NCBI GenBank assembly: GCA_000961655.1
Contig: LADR01000010.1
Location: 1-64,000 of the forward strand
Source of the DNA: Desulfatitalea sp. BRH_c12
GTDB lineage: Bacteria > Desulfobacterota > Desulfobacteria > Desulfobacterales > Desulfosarcinaceae
Length of the DNA: 64,000 nucleotides
Direction: 5' to 3'
Positions 16,977 through 25,921 of this stretch are shown piece after piece (position 1 is the first letter of the stretch; every line of letters starts with the position of its first letter). The notes below the pieces were generated by a model. The model saw only the letters and a program-made list of their open reading frames with translations. It searched no databases and was not told where the DNA came from. The position numbers and the translations under genes are program-made.

Positions 16977-17792
16977 TCATCTCCCTAAGGGTCTCTGGCC
17001 CCGGCATGCAATCAGAGGCGTATAGGTAAACCGCCGTGGATGGGCAAAAAACTCACGGAACTCCTCGGCGAATTCTTCATATCCGCCCGGATACTCGCTA
17101 AAAGGATATCCTGAACCGCGGCCGGCGATTTCCACCTTCTTGGTCCAATTAAAGTTATCGATCTCACCTAAAGCCCCAAAAATCAAATGGTGGGCTGATA
17201 GAGTCACATCGACCTGCTCGAATCCCAAATCGTAGAGAAAAGAATAGAGCTTGATACCCACACGGGGATCGAAATCAGCCTCGCGCTCCAGTGTGCGCAT
17301 GACACCCTGCAGGGCTGAGCTCAGACGGTCAGACATTCCGAAGTGGTTCAGGCAGTTGTAATCCAAATCGATCAGACACAATATGCCGCCGGGCTTGGTG
17401 ATCCTGGCCAGATTGCGCACAATGTCGAAAGCTCGGCTGCGGTGATATTCCAGGAAAAACCGAACCCAGATAAAATCGAATTCACCTAAATCCGTCAAAC
17501 TTTCGATGACATCGCGCCGTTCGAATGACAAACCCGGCGCGCCATAGGTTTGTTGGGCATACGCGACCCGTTGCGGGGACATATCCACACCGACCGCCTG
17601 GCCGCCGGGTTGCGCTATCTGGAAAAGCGCACGGGTCGTTATTCCCGCGCCGCAGCCGATGTCCGCCACGCGCATGCCCGGCCGCAAACCAGCCCATTGC
17701 GCCTGCTGGTGAAGGATGTTGATATCGGTCTTCTTTTCCAACCGAGCGATCTCTTCATCGCTCTCCATCAGGTACTCCGATTCTTTTTTCAT
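16977..17792 (-). CDS. Class I SAM-dependent methyltransferase
   Basis: 271 residues with a Rossmann-type SAM fold. Motif I is VADIGCGAGITTRAL (about residues 42-56), the acidic residue ending strand 2 is in AVGVDMSPQRV, and a post-motif KPGGILCLIDLD lies at about 133-144. It belongs broadly to the Methyltransf_11/25 group. The substrate cannot be told from sequence. The gene stands alone between the repeat block and a gene-poor stretch. Part of it (17107-17154) is duplicated 660 bp downstream in direct orientation. The N-terminus MKKESEYLMESDEEIARLE is a typical start for such proteins. Confidence 0.8.
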   Translation of the reverse strand: MKKESEYLMESDEEIARLEKKTDINILHQQAQWAGLRPGMRVADIGCGAGITTRALFQIAQPGGQAVGVDMSPQRVAYAQQTYGAPGLSFERRDVIESLTDLGEFDFIWVRFFLEYHRSRAFDIVRNLARITKPGGILCLIDLDYNCLNHFGMSDRLSSALQGVMRTLEREADFDPRVGIKLYSFLYDLGFEQVDVTLSAHHLIFGALGEIDNFNWTKKVEIAGRGSGYPFSEYPGGYEEFAEEFREFFAHPRRFTYTPLIACRGQRPLGR

Positions 17793-18162
17793 CGTCTCTC
17801 TTCTCTGCTGAATACCGTTTTAATGGTTACCATTGCCTCTGCCCATAGACGTCAAGGCATGGCTCTATTGTGTAGCTGCGCGGCGATGTCAACTGATGAA
17901 TTCATTTCTTAAAAGCCCGACAGCATCCGCGCGACGAACCCTTCAGCACCCCCCAAACGTGCTCATGCCAGACGCGAATCAAGGCGTTGAAATTCGTCAC
18001 GAGCAGCGGTTGCAACACCCACTGCAATCACGTATTTAATCGTACCGTTTGAAGCCAAACCAATAACATGCGGGAGGAGCTGACAAGATAAAAATCGCAT
18101 GGATTGCGATCTTCACCGCCACCGGCTGCACGCCGGCCTGTTCATAAAACATCTGAGCGTTC
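17793..18162. other. Gene-free stretch
   Basis: 370 bp between the start of the methyltransferase gene and the end of the AIM24 gene, both on the minus strand. Short open frames exist but show no family features or ribosome sites. I see no tRNA, strong hairpin or dispersed repeat here. It probably holds the methyltransferase promoter. Confidence 0.5.
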
Positions 18163-19085
18163 TCATGGATTATCGCCATCCAGAAAATTGCCCAACGATC
18201 CCAGGATGCTGCCTTCGCCCTTGCTGCCAGCCTGCTGGGGATCAGCTTGCAGCATGCGTCCGGCCAGACGCGAAAAGGGCAGCGATTGCATCCATACTTT
18301 GCCCGGCCCCTGCAGGGTGGCGAAGAAAAGCCCTTCGCCGCCGAACAGAGCGGTCTTGATGCCGCCGGCCTGCTGGATGTCGAACTGCACGGAAGGTTCA
18401 AAAGCGACGATGCAGCCCGTATCCACACGCAGCACCTCACCAGGTTGGAGGGTCCGCAGGACCACGGTGCCGCCGGCGTGCATGAACACCAAGCCGTCGC
18501 CGTCCAGTTTCTGCATAATGAAGCCTTCGCCACCAAAAAGACCGGTCAGAATTTTTCGTTGAAAATAGATGCCGACAGCCACCCCTTTCGCGGCGCACAA
18601 AAAACTGTCTTTTTGGCAATCAGCGTTCCGCCGATCTCTTTGAGATGAACGGGGATAATATTGCCCGGATAGGGTGCACCGAACGCTACGTGGCCTTTAC
18701 CCTGGCCTTGCCCGCTGCTGCCCGAACCATCCCCAAAAATTGTCTGCATCTGTATGGGAGCCTCTTTGTACATCATGGCACCCGCCTCTGCAATTGCGCT
18801 CTCACCCGCATCCAGCTCGATTTCCACAAACTGCATTTCGTTTCCGATGACTTTATAGTCTATTTCGTGCGCCTGCTGGCCAGGCATCGGCGGTGGCAGG
18901 GGAACGCCTGCCGGATGGGTTTCGGGAGCAGCCATCAACTCGCGGATGGTGGCGATAGGCTGCCATTCGGCAAAATCCTCGCGCCAGGCGAAGCCATTCG
19001 AATCATTGCGCGCCAGGTCGAATGCCCGAGCCAAGTCGAAAGGTCCGTGTTGATTGCCGTTGTAGCTCAGATACCACTGGGGCAT
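18163..19085 (-). pseudogene. GYF_2-AIM24 (TIGR00266-type) gene split by a frameshift
   Basis: Read from 19085, the first frame encodes a GYF_2-like module (MPQWYLSYNGNQHGPF) and the first half of an AIM24 domain. It then runs into unrelated sequence and a TGA at 18546-18548. The second half continues in another frame: [37 protein letters not shown] and [11 protein letters not shown], ending at 18163. The switch falls at a run of six A on the plus strand (18599-18604); one extra base would restore a 307-codon gene. This could be a pseudogene, a sequencing error, or ribosomal or polymerase slippage on the T run. The role of AIM24 proteins in bacteria is poorly known. Confidence 0.8.
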
Positions 19086-19205
19086 TCATCCTCCTTGAGT
19101 GTCAGAATGGCAGGCACAGGCAATGGATTCAGGCGGTCATTTATCCCGGTTGCAATATGCGCCTGGATCTGGAAAAAATGGCAATTCAACTTTCCGGTTC
19201 CAAAC

Positions 19206-19268
19206 GCCGGTGATCCGGGGCGGGTGGTCCGCGCCACACCCCCGGCTTACCTCACTGCGTGCCAATCC
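19206..19268 (-). repeat. Dispersed palindromic element, copy E (inverted, short loop)
   Basis: Read on the minus strand, this matches blocks B and D: CGGGATTGGCACG, a GAGGT segment, then a shortened hairpin ending in GGCGCGGACCACCC. It lies in the 252-bp gap between the divergent AIM24 and trmO genes. No tandem 120-bp units accompany it. Confidence 0.65.
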
Positions 19269-19337
19269 CGAAAGTTGAGTGGTAAGAAAAAAAGGTAATT
19301 TTTGATCGAATGGATACGTCTGTCAAGGAAGAATTCT

Positions 19338-20057
19338 ATGACCTCTTTTGCTTTCGAAACGATCGGCCGGATACACTCGTGCTTTACCGAAAAATTCGGC
19401 ATTCCACGACAGCCCAACCTGGTTCCGGAAGCCTGTGCGGTGCTGGAACTGCTGCCCGGTTTCCAGCACAGCGATGCTTTCCGGGAACTGGAAGGGTTTT
19501 CCCATATCTGGCTGATTTTCGTATTTCACCAATGCCATGGACGTGGATGGAAAACCACCGTGCGTCCTCCGCGCCTGGGCGGCAATCGTCGGGTGGGGGT
19601 TTTTGCCAGCCGTTCCGGCTTCCGCCCCAACCCCATTGGCCAATCGGTGGTTCGCCTGGTAAGCCTTGAAAACCGCAAGGAGGGCTCCCGATTGCACTTG
19701 AGCGGGATCGATCTGTTGGACGGCACGCCGGTGCTTGATATCAAGCCCTACTTGCCCTATGCAGACAGTCTTCCCGACGCCCGCGCCGGCTATGCCGTCG
19801 CAGCGCCCGCACCCAAATTCCAGGTCGTTTTTTCTGAACTGGCGGCGCAGGCCTGCCGGTCTCTGGATGCGCGGCGCTACCCCGATTTACCAAACCTGAT
19901 CCGCGGCGTACTGGCCCAAGACCCGCGCCCCAGCTATCGCCCGCCTGATGATCGCAAATCTTTCGGCATGCGGCTATGGGATTTGAATGTGCGCTTCAGG
20001 ATTGAAGACCATCAGGTCGTCGTAACCGCCATTGACCCGGTTTCAATCGACACCTGA
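19338..20057 (+). CDS. trmO: tRNA (N6-threonylcarbamoyladenosine(37)-N6)-methyltransferase TrmO
   Basis: The 239 residues (E. coli TrmO/YaeB 235) fit the TsaA/TrmO beta-barrel family, which uses SAM to methylate t6A37 in some tRNAs. Visible signatures are FETIGRIHSCFTEKFGIPRQ at the start, FSHIWLIFVFHQ, the core GVFASRSGFRPNPIGQSVVR and LHLSGIDLLDGTPVLDIKPY. The C-terminal extension PNLIRGVLAQDPRP is also typical. The ATG at 19338 is preferred over 19302 because AAGGAA (19325-19330) precedes it and the first residues then match the family. Confidence 0.93.
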   Translation: MTSFAFETIGRIHSCFTEKFGIPRQPNLVPEACAVLELLPGFQHSDAFRELEGFSHIWLIFVFHQCHGRGWKTTVRPPRLGGNRRVGVFASRSGFRPNPIGQSVVRLVSLENRKEGSRLHLSGIDLLDGTPVLDIKPYLPYADSLPDARAGYAVAAPAPKFQVVFSELAAQACRSLDARRYPDLPNLIRGVLAQDPRPSYRPPDDRKSFGMRLWDLNVRFRIEDHQVVVTAIDPVSIDT

Positions 20058-20116
20058 CATCCACAAGATTTCAGTCCCGCAAGATGGTTCACTGGCTTTC
20101 TACCGAACGATCCAGG

Positions 20117-20542
20117 TTAAAGGCGGTATTGGTAAACAGTCGTTTCGCGTTGCACGAAACCCATCTTACGATAGAGGGCATTGGCTGCTGCGCGTGATGG
20201 ATGGGACGTTAATTCGACACTGTCCGCACCCTGTTCTCGGGCCAAGGCCAGAGCGCGGCCGACAAGCGCCCGCCCGATGCCCCGGCCGCGCATCGACCGG
20301 GAAACCACGACATCTTCGATGCGGGCCCTTTGGCCGGTGGGAATGACGACGATCACGAGGGTGGCACTGCCACAATAAACGGCCCCCTGACGCGCCATCA
20401 GCAAATGACTGTCCGCCGCTGCGATGACATGCCTGAGCGCCGCTGCATTCAACGCCGGTGCTGTCGGAGAGAGTTGCGGCAGCAATTCGTTGAGAGCCTG
20501 CAGCAATGCATCCGTAAAGGTATCGATTTCGACAATGTCCAT
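20117..20542 (-). CDS. GNAT-family N-acetyltransferase
   Basis: 141 residues covering one GNAT domain. The acetyl-CoA pyrophosphate loop is RSMRGRGIGRALVGRAL (about residues 82-98). It is followed by the usual C-terminal ANALYRKMGFVQRETTVYQY. The central ARIEDVVV strand is typical of small GNATs. The substrate is not predictable. The gene is convergent with trmO and diverges from the methyltransferase at 20767. Confidence 0.85.
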   Translation of the reverse strand: MDIVEIDTFTDALLQALNELLPQLSPTAPALNAAALRHVIAAADSHLLMARQGAVYCGSATLVIVVIPTGQRARIEDVVVSRSMRGRGIGRALVGRALALAREQGADSVELTSHPSRAAANALYRKMGFVQRETTVYQYRL

Positions 20543-20740
20543 GGTATCCTCTGCAGATCGTCGATGCGCTGTCGGGAGCGGGACGGCAGCGCTGTTGTCA
20601 TGGGCATGCTTGATGGCTATGTTTGTGATTGCAATCCATCCGCCATCAGGTCTTTATCAGAACATACGCGTCTGTTCAAAGCTGTATGGCAGATGGTCAT
20701 GTTCGGTAGCTACCGTCATGAAACCAGAAAACAACACAGC

Positions 20741-20753
20741 CCGGCAACGCCGG
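20741..20753 (+). promoter_or_regulatory. CCGGC-N3-GCCGG stem-loop before a methyltransferase ribosome site
   Basis: CCGGC AAC GCCGG, then CT and GAGGA, then 6 nt to the ATG at 20767. It has the same design as the element before nuoM. Confidence 0.6.
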
Positions 20754-20766
20754 CTGAGGAACGCTT

Positions 20767-21405
20767 ATGATAATGAGTGCATTCATGCTGCATATGCGCG
20801 ATGAACTGAACGCCTGGATGCTCCACCGGGCAGATGCCGTGATGGATCGTATCTACGGCCAGCGCAAGCGTGCCATTTACAGCCGTCTGCCCAATACCGT
20901 GGTGGAGATCGGCCCTGGTACCGGCGCCAATCTGCGCTATTATGCGCCCAATACCCGCCTGATTGCCATTGAACCCAATCGGGCCATGCATCCACGGCTC
21001 AGATCGCAGGCCAAGCGCTACAACATCCACTTGCAAATCAAAACGATGCAAGGTGAACAGATCGACTTGCCCGACGCCAGTGTGTCGGCCGTGGTCGGCA
21101 CGCTGGTGCTGTGTTCGGTGCAAGACCCGCAACAGGTGATTGCCGAAGTGCGCCGAATCCTCAAGCCGGGCGGGCGTTATATTTTTCTCGAGCATGTGGC
21201 GGCTGTTTCAGGCACCCCTTTGCGCGGTTTTCAAGAAAAACTCCTGGGGATCTGGCGCCGGCTCTTCGATGGATGCCATCTGAATCGCGCGACCAACACG
21301 CTGATCGGTACGGCCGGCTTCGCCGATGTGGACATGGATTGTTTCATTTTGCGCTGGCGCGTGCTGCCAATTGCACCCCATATTTTTGGCGTCGCCGTAA
21401 ACTAG
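20767..21405 (+). CDS. Class I SAM-dependent methyltransferase (METTL7/Methyltransf_11-like)
   Basis: 212 residues. The SAM-binding motif I is VVEIGPGTGANLRYY (about residues 45-59), followed by LIAIEPNRAMH, the DLPDASVSAVVGTLVL segment and the KPGGRYIFLEHV post-motif. The pattern EIGPGTG...IEPN...FLEHV resembles the METTL7-like or phospholipid N-methyltransferase group, but the substrate is uncertain. GAGGA lies 6 nt before the ATG, just after a small stem-loop. The 3' end overlaps the convergent glycosyltransferase gene by four bases. Confidence 0.82.
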   Translation: MIMSAFMLHMRDELNAWMLHRADAVMDRIYGQRKRAIYSRLPNTVVEIGPGTGANLRYYAPNTRLIAIEPNRAMHPRLRSQAKRYNIHLQIKTMQGEQIDLPDASVSAVVGTLVLCSVQDPQQVIAEVRRILKPGGRYIFLEHVAAVSGTPLRGFQEKLLGIWRRLFDGCHLNRATNTLIGTAGFADVDMDCFILRWRVLPIAPHIFGVAVN

Positions 21406-22355
21406 CCCTTTCCCTGTTTTTCCAGCACGGGCAGCGATAGATAAAAAAGACGCTTCATCTCACGCCGGCCGCGCGTCACGGTTTCCAGAATCAGACCACA
21501 GGTCAAGCTCAAACTGGACAGAATCATCAGACCGGTGGCGAGAATCGCTGTGGGAAAGCGCGGCACCAACCCGGTTTGCAGGTAGGTGATAAAAACGGGA
21601 ATCGCCAGTATCACCGCAGTCAGCGCCAGGATGCTGGCGATGATCGAAAAAAACGGCAGCGGACGCTCCTCTCTGAACAGCGTCAAAATCTCTTTCAGAA
21701 TACGCAACCCGTCACGGTAGGTGCGCAGCTTGCTGACCGATCCTTCCAACCGGCTGCGGTAAGGCGTCACCTGCTCCGCGCTGGGCATGCGCAGTTCCAG
21801 CGCATGCACCGTCAATTCGATTTCCGTTTCAAATCCCGTGGACAGGGCGGGGAAAGATTTGACAAAACGTCGCGACAGCACGCGATACCCGGAAAGGATA
21901 TCGCTGAAGGTGCGGCCGAAGAAAAGCCCCAGACAGCCAGTCAGCAGGTCGTTGCCGAAGCGGTGCCCGCGCCGGAAGGCCTGCCCTTCGTAGGTGGTCA
22001 GCCGTGATCCGACCACCATGTCCAAACCTTCGTCGATCAATTTCCGAATCAGCACGCCGGCATGATCGGCGGCATATGTGCCATCGCCGTCGGCCAGCAC
22101 ATAGATATCCGCCTCGACATCGGCGAACATGCGACGCACCACCTGGCCTTTGCCTTGGCGGTGTTCGCAGCGTACCACCGCCCCGGCGGCGCGGGCGCAT
22201 GCGATGGTGTCGTCGGTGGAGTTGTTGTCATAGACATAGATCACCGCCTCGGGAATCGTGGCGCGGAATTCCTGCACCGTCTGCCCAATGGCCGCTTCCT
22301 CGTTGTAACAAGGCAGAATCACCGCGACCCGAAAATTCGAAAGTTCGACCACCAT
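21402..22355 (-). CDS. GT2-family glycosyltransferase (DPM1-like) with C-terminal membrane helices
   Basis: 317 residues. The N-terminal 225 form a GT-A fold with AVILPCYNEEAAIGQTV, YVYDNNSTDDT and the DxD-like VLADGDGTYAADH. DILSGYRVLSRRFVKSFP resembles the acceptor region of DPM1-type and undecaprenyl-phosphate sugar transferases. The last 90 residues hold two hydrophobic helices (FFSIIASILALTAVILAIPV and a second at about 270-292), so it should sit at the inner membrane. It follows the polytopic protein gene by 58 bp on the same strand; the pair may build and transfer a lipid-linked sugar. Confidence 0.88.
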   Translation of the reverse strand: MVVELSNFRVAVILPCYNEEAAIGQTVQEFRATIPEAVIYVYDNNSTDDTIACARAAGAVVRCEHRQGKGQVVRRMFADVEADIYVLADGDGTYAADHAGVLIRKLIDEGLDMVVGSRLTTYEGQAFRRGHRFGNDLLTGCLGLFFGRTFSDILSGYRVLSRRFVKSFPALSTGFETEIELTVHALELRMPSAEQVTPYRSRLEGSVSKLRTYRDGLRILKEILTLFREERPLPFFSIIASILALTAVILAIPVFITYLQTGLVPRFPTAILATGLMILSSLSLTCGLILETVTRGRREMKRLFYLSLPVLEKQGKG

Positions 22356-22413
22356 GGGTATCTCCTCTTAATGTTCAATGGCATAGTTGTTTTATGTGTG
22401 ACCGTTGTTTTTT

Positions 22414-24063
22414 CTACTCAATCGCATCCGGTGCAGGTTTGATCACTTTACAAAAATAAAAAGGCGCGTCCTTGTCGGGTTCGACATCCGGAAGGAGAAC
22501 GCGGCATGCGTCCCGGTCCAGTTCAAGTCCGTAGGATTCAAGTGCAGCCACTGCCGCCGGTTCTTCGCATGAACGGTAGAGCGCGTACAGGGGCCCCTTG
22601 TGAGCGCCGACCACGGCCCGCATTAAATGGTCCATGGCATGCGGCTGGGACGAAGACCCGGTCATATAGCTGTGGATGCGCAAGAAACGAACCGTCCGCG
22701 GGAAAAAGGGGATCATGTAAGCCATTGGGTCATAGCCGCTGGTCAGTACCACTGTATTTTGCGCGTCGGCCAATGCAGGGGTCTGAACGCCGAAGTAGTC
22801 CGCGCCCCAGGCGCCGCGCCCCCAGTTGGCGGGCTGCAGGGTCGCCGCGATCAACACAAACGATCCCACAATCCAAAAGGCGCGGCGGCGCGCACTTGCG
22901 ACCAGGTCTGTAAAAATTACCGCCAGTACTATGGGCGCCAGCATCTCGCATACGATCAGGTAGCGGTAAACACCGAACAGCTTCATCCACAACACAAACG
23001 AAACCGCCGTCAATACTATCAGAAACCGGGCCAGCGCGTCCGCATGCGGATCGGTTCGGTCCCGGCAAGCGCCTTTTTCCGGACGCGCGGTTGTCGGCAA
23101 AGCCTTCTTGACCAGCCATGCCATCAGCAGCAAAAAGAGCATGGCAAAACGCAGATCGCGAAAAGGCACTTCGCTCACCAACATGGGATTGACCGTGAAC
23201 CGCAGCGGGAAAAAAAGTGTCCCGATCCAGTCGACGGGCAGGAAGCGCTCATCCCGGTAAGCGCCGGAAGCTGCCCAGCGAGATTCAAAAAACTGGTTGA
23301 AATATGGAAACAGCGGGTTCTCAAAGCGCTGCCAAATCTCCATCATCCAGAAGCCGCCGGTCAGCGCGAGGCCCGCCAATACGCCCAATCCGAATATAAA
23401 CGCCAGCAACAAGCGCCGCCGCCACGGCAGGTCCAACCCGAAAATAGCCAGACACAGCCCGACCGCATATACGGCAAAAGGCAACTTGAGCCCGAAGGCA
23501 GCGCCTGCCAGCAAGCCCGCCGAAACGGATATCCCCCACGCGATCTTCCCACTGGCGGCCACCCGCGCGTCCATGCGTACGATGAGCCACACGGCTGCCA
23601 GCACCAGCAGGCTGAGGACATTATCACCGAAACTTGTCCCGGTTTCGGCGATACCTGTTGCCCCTAGCATACCCAGCAGCGCCGCCGCCAGACAGACCCA
23701 CAGCCCAGCCGGATTTTTTGTGAAGGGGATGACGCGCCGCCCAATGGCGAAAAGCAGGAAAACGTTGCACCCCTGCAGCGCGCCCAGAATAAACCCTGTA
23801 ACCGGAGGCGGGAACGCGTTGACGGCATAGTAGAAGGGGATGTGCAGCAGCGGGTTGTAATAGGTGGCCACATGCGACACGGCGATGTCGTGCCCCATGC
23901 GATCGTTCAGGTAGGCAAACACATTGTAGTAATGGTAATTGCGCAAGTCCCAGGATTTGTCCTGGCCTAGCCACAGGGCAAGGGTTCCCAGAACCAGTGG
24001 CATCGCCGCCACTATGAGATAGACGACCCGGTTTCCGGATCGCAAAAAAGGATACAGGTGCAT
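22414..24063 (-). CDS. Polytopic membrane protein, probable GT-C/ArnT-like glycosyltransferase
   Basis: 549 residues with about ten hydrophobic segments, starting with YLIVAAMPLVLGTLALWLG. The first periplasmic loop after helix 1 carries DLRNYHYYNVFAYLNDR, and acidic and aromatic residues there are typical of polyprenyl-phosphate-dependent GT-C enzymes. The C-terminal 120 residues are soluble and probably periplasmic. I recognise no narrower family, so the activity is inferred from topology and from the adjacent GT2 gene. The ATG at 24063 lies behind AGGAA and a stem-loop of the type seen before nuoM. Confidence 0.65.
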   Translation of the reverse strand: MHLYPFLRSGNRVVYLIVAAMPLVLGTLALWLGQDKSWDLRNYHYYNVFAYLNDRMGHDIAVSHVATYYNPLLHIPFYYAVNAFPPPVTGFILGALQGCNVFLLFAIGRRVIPFTKNPAGLWVCLAAALLGMLGATGIAETGTSFGDNVLSLLVLAAVWLIVRMDARVAASGKIAWGISVSAGLLAGAAFGLKLPFAVYAVGLCLAIFGLDLPWRRRLLLAFIFGLGVLAGLALTGGFWMMEIWQRFENPLFPYFNQFFESRWAASGAYRDERFLPVDWIGTLFFPLRFTVNPMLVSEVPFRDLRFAMLFLLLMAWLVKKALPTTARPEKGACRDRTDPHADALARFLIVLTAVSFVLWMKLFGVYRYLIVCEMLAPIVLAVIFTDLVASARRRAFWIVGSFVLIAATLQPANWGRGAWGADYFGVQTPALADAQNTVVLTSGYDPMAYMIPFFPRTVRFLRIHSYMTGSSSQPHAMDHLMRAVVGAHKGPLYALYRSCEEPAAVAALESYGLELDRDACRVLLPDVEPDKDAPFYFCKVIKPAPDAIE

Positions 24064-24078
24064 GGTGTCGTTCCTGGG

Positions 24079-24091
24079 CCGGCTTCGCCGG
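24079..24091 (-). promoter_or_regulatory. CCGGC-N3-GCCGG stem-loop before the GT-C gene
   Basis: On the minus strand: CCGGC GAA GCCGG, then CCC and AGGAA, then the ATG at 24063. It is the third instance of the recurrent leader hairpin. Confidence 0.6.
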
Positions 24092-24149
24092 CGTTAAAAA
24101 ATGCCAGAGGATTTGCCCCCGTTGGCGGTGTGTGCGGTAGAAAGGGTGG

Positions 24150-25685
24150 TTATGGCGCGACGATCACGCGGCGGCCATCGTAGGCCGGTGCAATCCGACC
24201 ACGCTCACGGATGTAGTCGACCAGAACGTCAAGTCGTCGCCGGCCGGTATCCTGAACGACCCTGTTTTTGAGCCAGCGGCGGGCAATGAAAGAGTTGACT
24301 GCGCCTGTGTAGATGCGCTGGTCGGATAGCGATCGCCCACCGCAAGTCGCCTCGGCCAGGTCACTGCCCGCAATGCGATAGCGCACCCCTGAAACGGCCG
24401 GCTGCCGCTGGCGCAACAACTGCTTCAAATCCTTGCCGCTGATCGTGAAGGTAACGATGGTATCATCAAAGGGATCCATGGCCACCAGATCGGCGCGCGT
24501 GATCGTGCCCCTGACCAGCGGGGCGCGCACGCCCCCGATATTTTCCAAAACAAAATCGGTTTTGAAGGTGGCACGAATGGCATCCGCCATCAAATTGTAC
24601 TCGGCCAGATCTCCCTGGCGGGTGACGAAATCAGCCTCGGCCTGACCGATAACCTCACCATAACGGGGCGCGATCGGCTGCCAGAAATGGGCCACCACTG
24701 CGGCCACAGCCGAATCCTCGGGGATCGCCGCAGTGATCGGAAGCAACTGTGCGCGGTAACGGTCCACACGCCAGGCACCCACTTCATCGCGGACGAATAA
24801 CATGTCCAGGCGCCCCAACTCACCGCCCCACTGATGATTCTGAACGATGATGGTGCCATTGACGTCATCCGCCTTCAGTTCCGCACTGTGCCAGACAAAC
24901 TTGCCGGTGGGCAGGCGCGAATGAGAGTGGCCGCCCACAATCACATCGATGTCTTCGACACGCGACGCGATGCGCTGGTCGATCTCATCGCCGCAATGCG
25001 AAAGAAGGATCACCAGGTCGGCCTGGGCGCGCAGTTCAGTCGCCATGCGACCTGCCGTTGCGAGCGGGTCGGCGATCGCAACCCCTTCACGACCGCCCGG
25101 GTAGTTTGCGGCCGAGGGGGTCACCAACCCGAAAAGCGCCACTTTGAGCGGACCGAATGACCGGATCGCATAGGGCGTCGTGAAAGGTCGGCCGGTGGCC
25201 CGGTCAATGGCATTGGCGCAAAGAACCGGATAGCGCGCCAGTGCCATCAGTTTACGCGTATGGGCCAGGCTATAGTTGAACTCATGATTGCCAAGGGTGG
25301 CAAAATCGTACCCCACCGCGTTCATGGCCGCGATGTCGGCCTCGCCGTGATACTCGGTGGAAAAGGGCGTACCATCCGAAAAATCACCGGCATCCACCAG
25401 AATAACGGGGGTTGCATCGCGCTGCTGGCGCGCGGCACGGATTTGCCGAACCAGCGTCGCCCGTCTTGCGATGCCACCGATATCCCGACGCTCGGGCAAC
25501 CCGGCCAACCGGGACGCGGGCATCACGTCGTCCGGGTAATTGAATGGCAGCAGGCGCCCATGCGTGTCATTGGTGTGCAGAATCGTAAGCGTCGTCGACT
25601 CGGCCGCCAAACCGGGCCACACCCAACAAAACAGCAGAAGGGCGATCGTTATCCAGCAACGGGTATGTATTTTGATGGCATCCAT
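24150..25685 (-). CDS. Periplasmic 5'-nucleotidase / metallophosphoesterase, UshA family
   Basis: 511 residues with a signal peptide (about residues 1-28, hydrophobic WITIALLLFCWVWPGLA). The metallophosphoesterase domain shows all the metal-binding lines: LHTNDTHGRLLP, VDAGDFSDGTPF, TLGNHEFNYS, LLSHCGDEID and VIVGGHSHSRLP. The C-terminal 5_nucleotid_C domain follows from about residue 340 (NLMADAIRATFKTDFVLENI; MDPFDDTIVTFTISGKDLK). It likely hydrolyses nucleotides or nucleotide sugars in the periplasm. The gap of 236 bp to the beta-propeller gene upstream makes operon membership uncertain. Confidence 0.9.
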   Translation of the reverse strand: MDAIKIHTRCWITIALLLFCWVWPGLAAESTTLTILHTNDTHGRLLPFNYPDDVMPASRLAGLPERRDIGGIARRATLVRQIRAARQQRDATPVILVDAGDFSDGTPFSTEYHGEADIAAMNAVGYDFATLGNHEFNYSLAHTRKLMALARYPVLCANAIDRATGRPFTTPYAIRSFGPLKVALFGLVTPSAANYPGGREGVAIADPLATAGRMATELRAQADLVILLSHCGDEIDQRIASRVEDIDVIVGGHSHSRLPTGKFVWHSAELKADDVNGTIIVQNHQWGGELGRLDMLFVRDEVGAWRVDRYRAQLLPITAAIPEDSAVAAVVAHFWQPIAPRYGEVIGQAEADFVTRQGDLAEYNLMADAIRATFKTDFVLENIGGVRAPLVRGTITRADLVAMDPFDDTIVTFTISGKDLKQLLRQRQPAVSGVRYRIAGSDLAEATCGGRSLSDQRIYTGAVNSFIARRWLKNRVVQDTGRRRLDVLVDYIRERGRIAPAYDGRRVIVAP

Positions 25686-25921
25686 TGTGGGTAGCAGATT
25701 CTCCGCTCAGACGATCTTTGATATGGGCAGGATAATGGTGACCGGCATGCAAACATACAGAAGCGATTACCGGCAGACCGGACCAGGGAAAGATAGAAAC
25801 GCACCTGCGCCGCCGTCATGCAGGTCCTCGGATCGGGTCAAGCGCCGCTGTTGAATGCCTGAGTCCTTAGCCCAAAAAAAGGTATGTGTCCACGGAATTG
25901 TAACGATTCGGGATGTGCTGT

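Noticed and set aside
18546-18600. Selenocysteine readthrough of the TGA in the AIM24 gene, tempting because selA is present.
   Set aside because: The conserved sequence leaves the frame before the TGA at a homopolymer; the residues just before the TGA are already out of family.
22627-23667. 346-codon open frame on the plus strand.
   Set aside because: It lies fully antisense to the polytopic membrane protein gene and has low-complexity, Arg/Gln/His-rich composition typical of a shadow frame.
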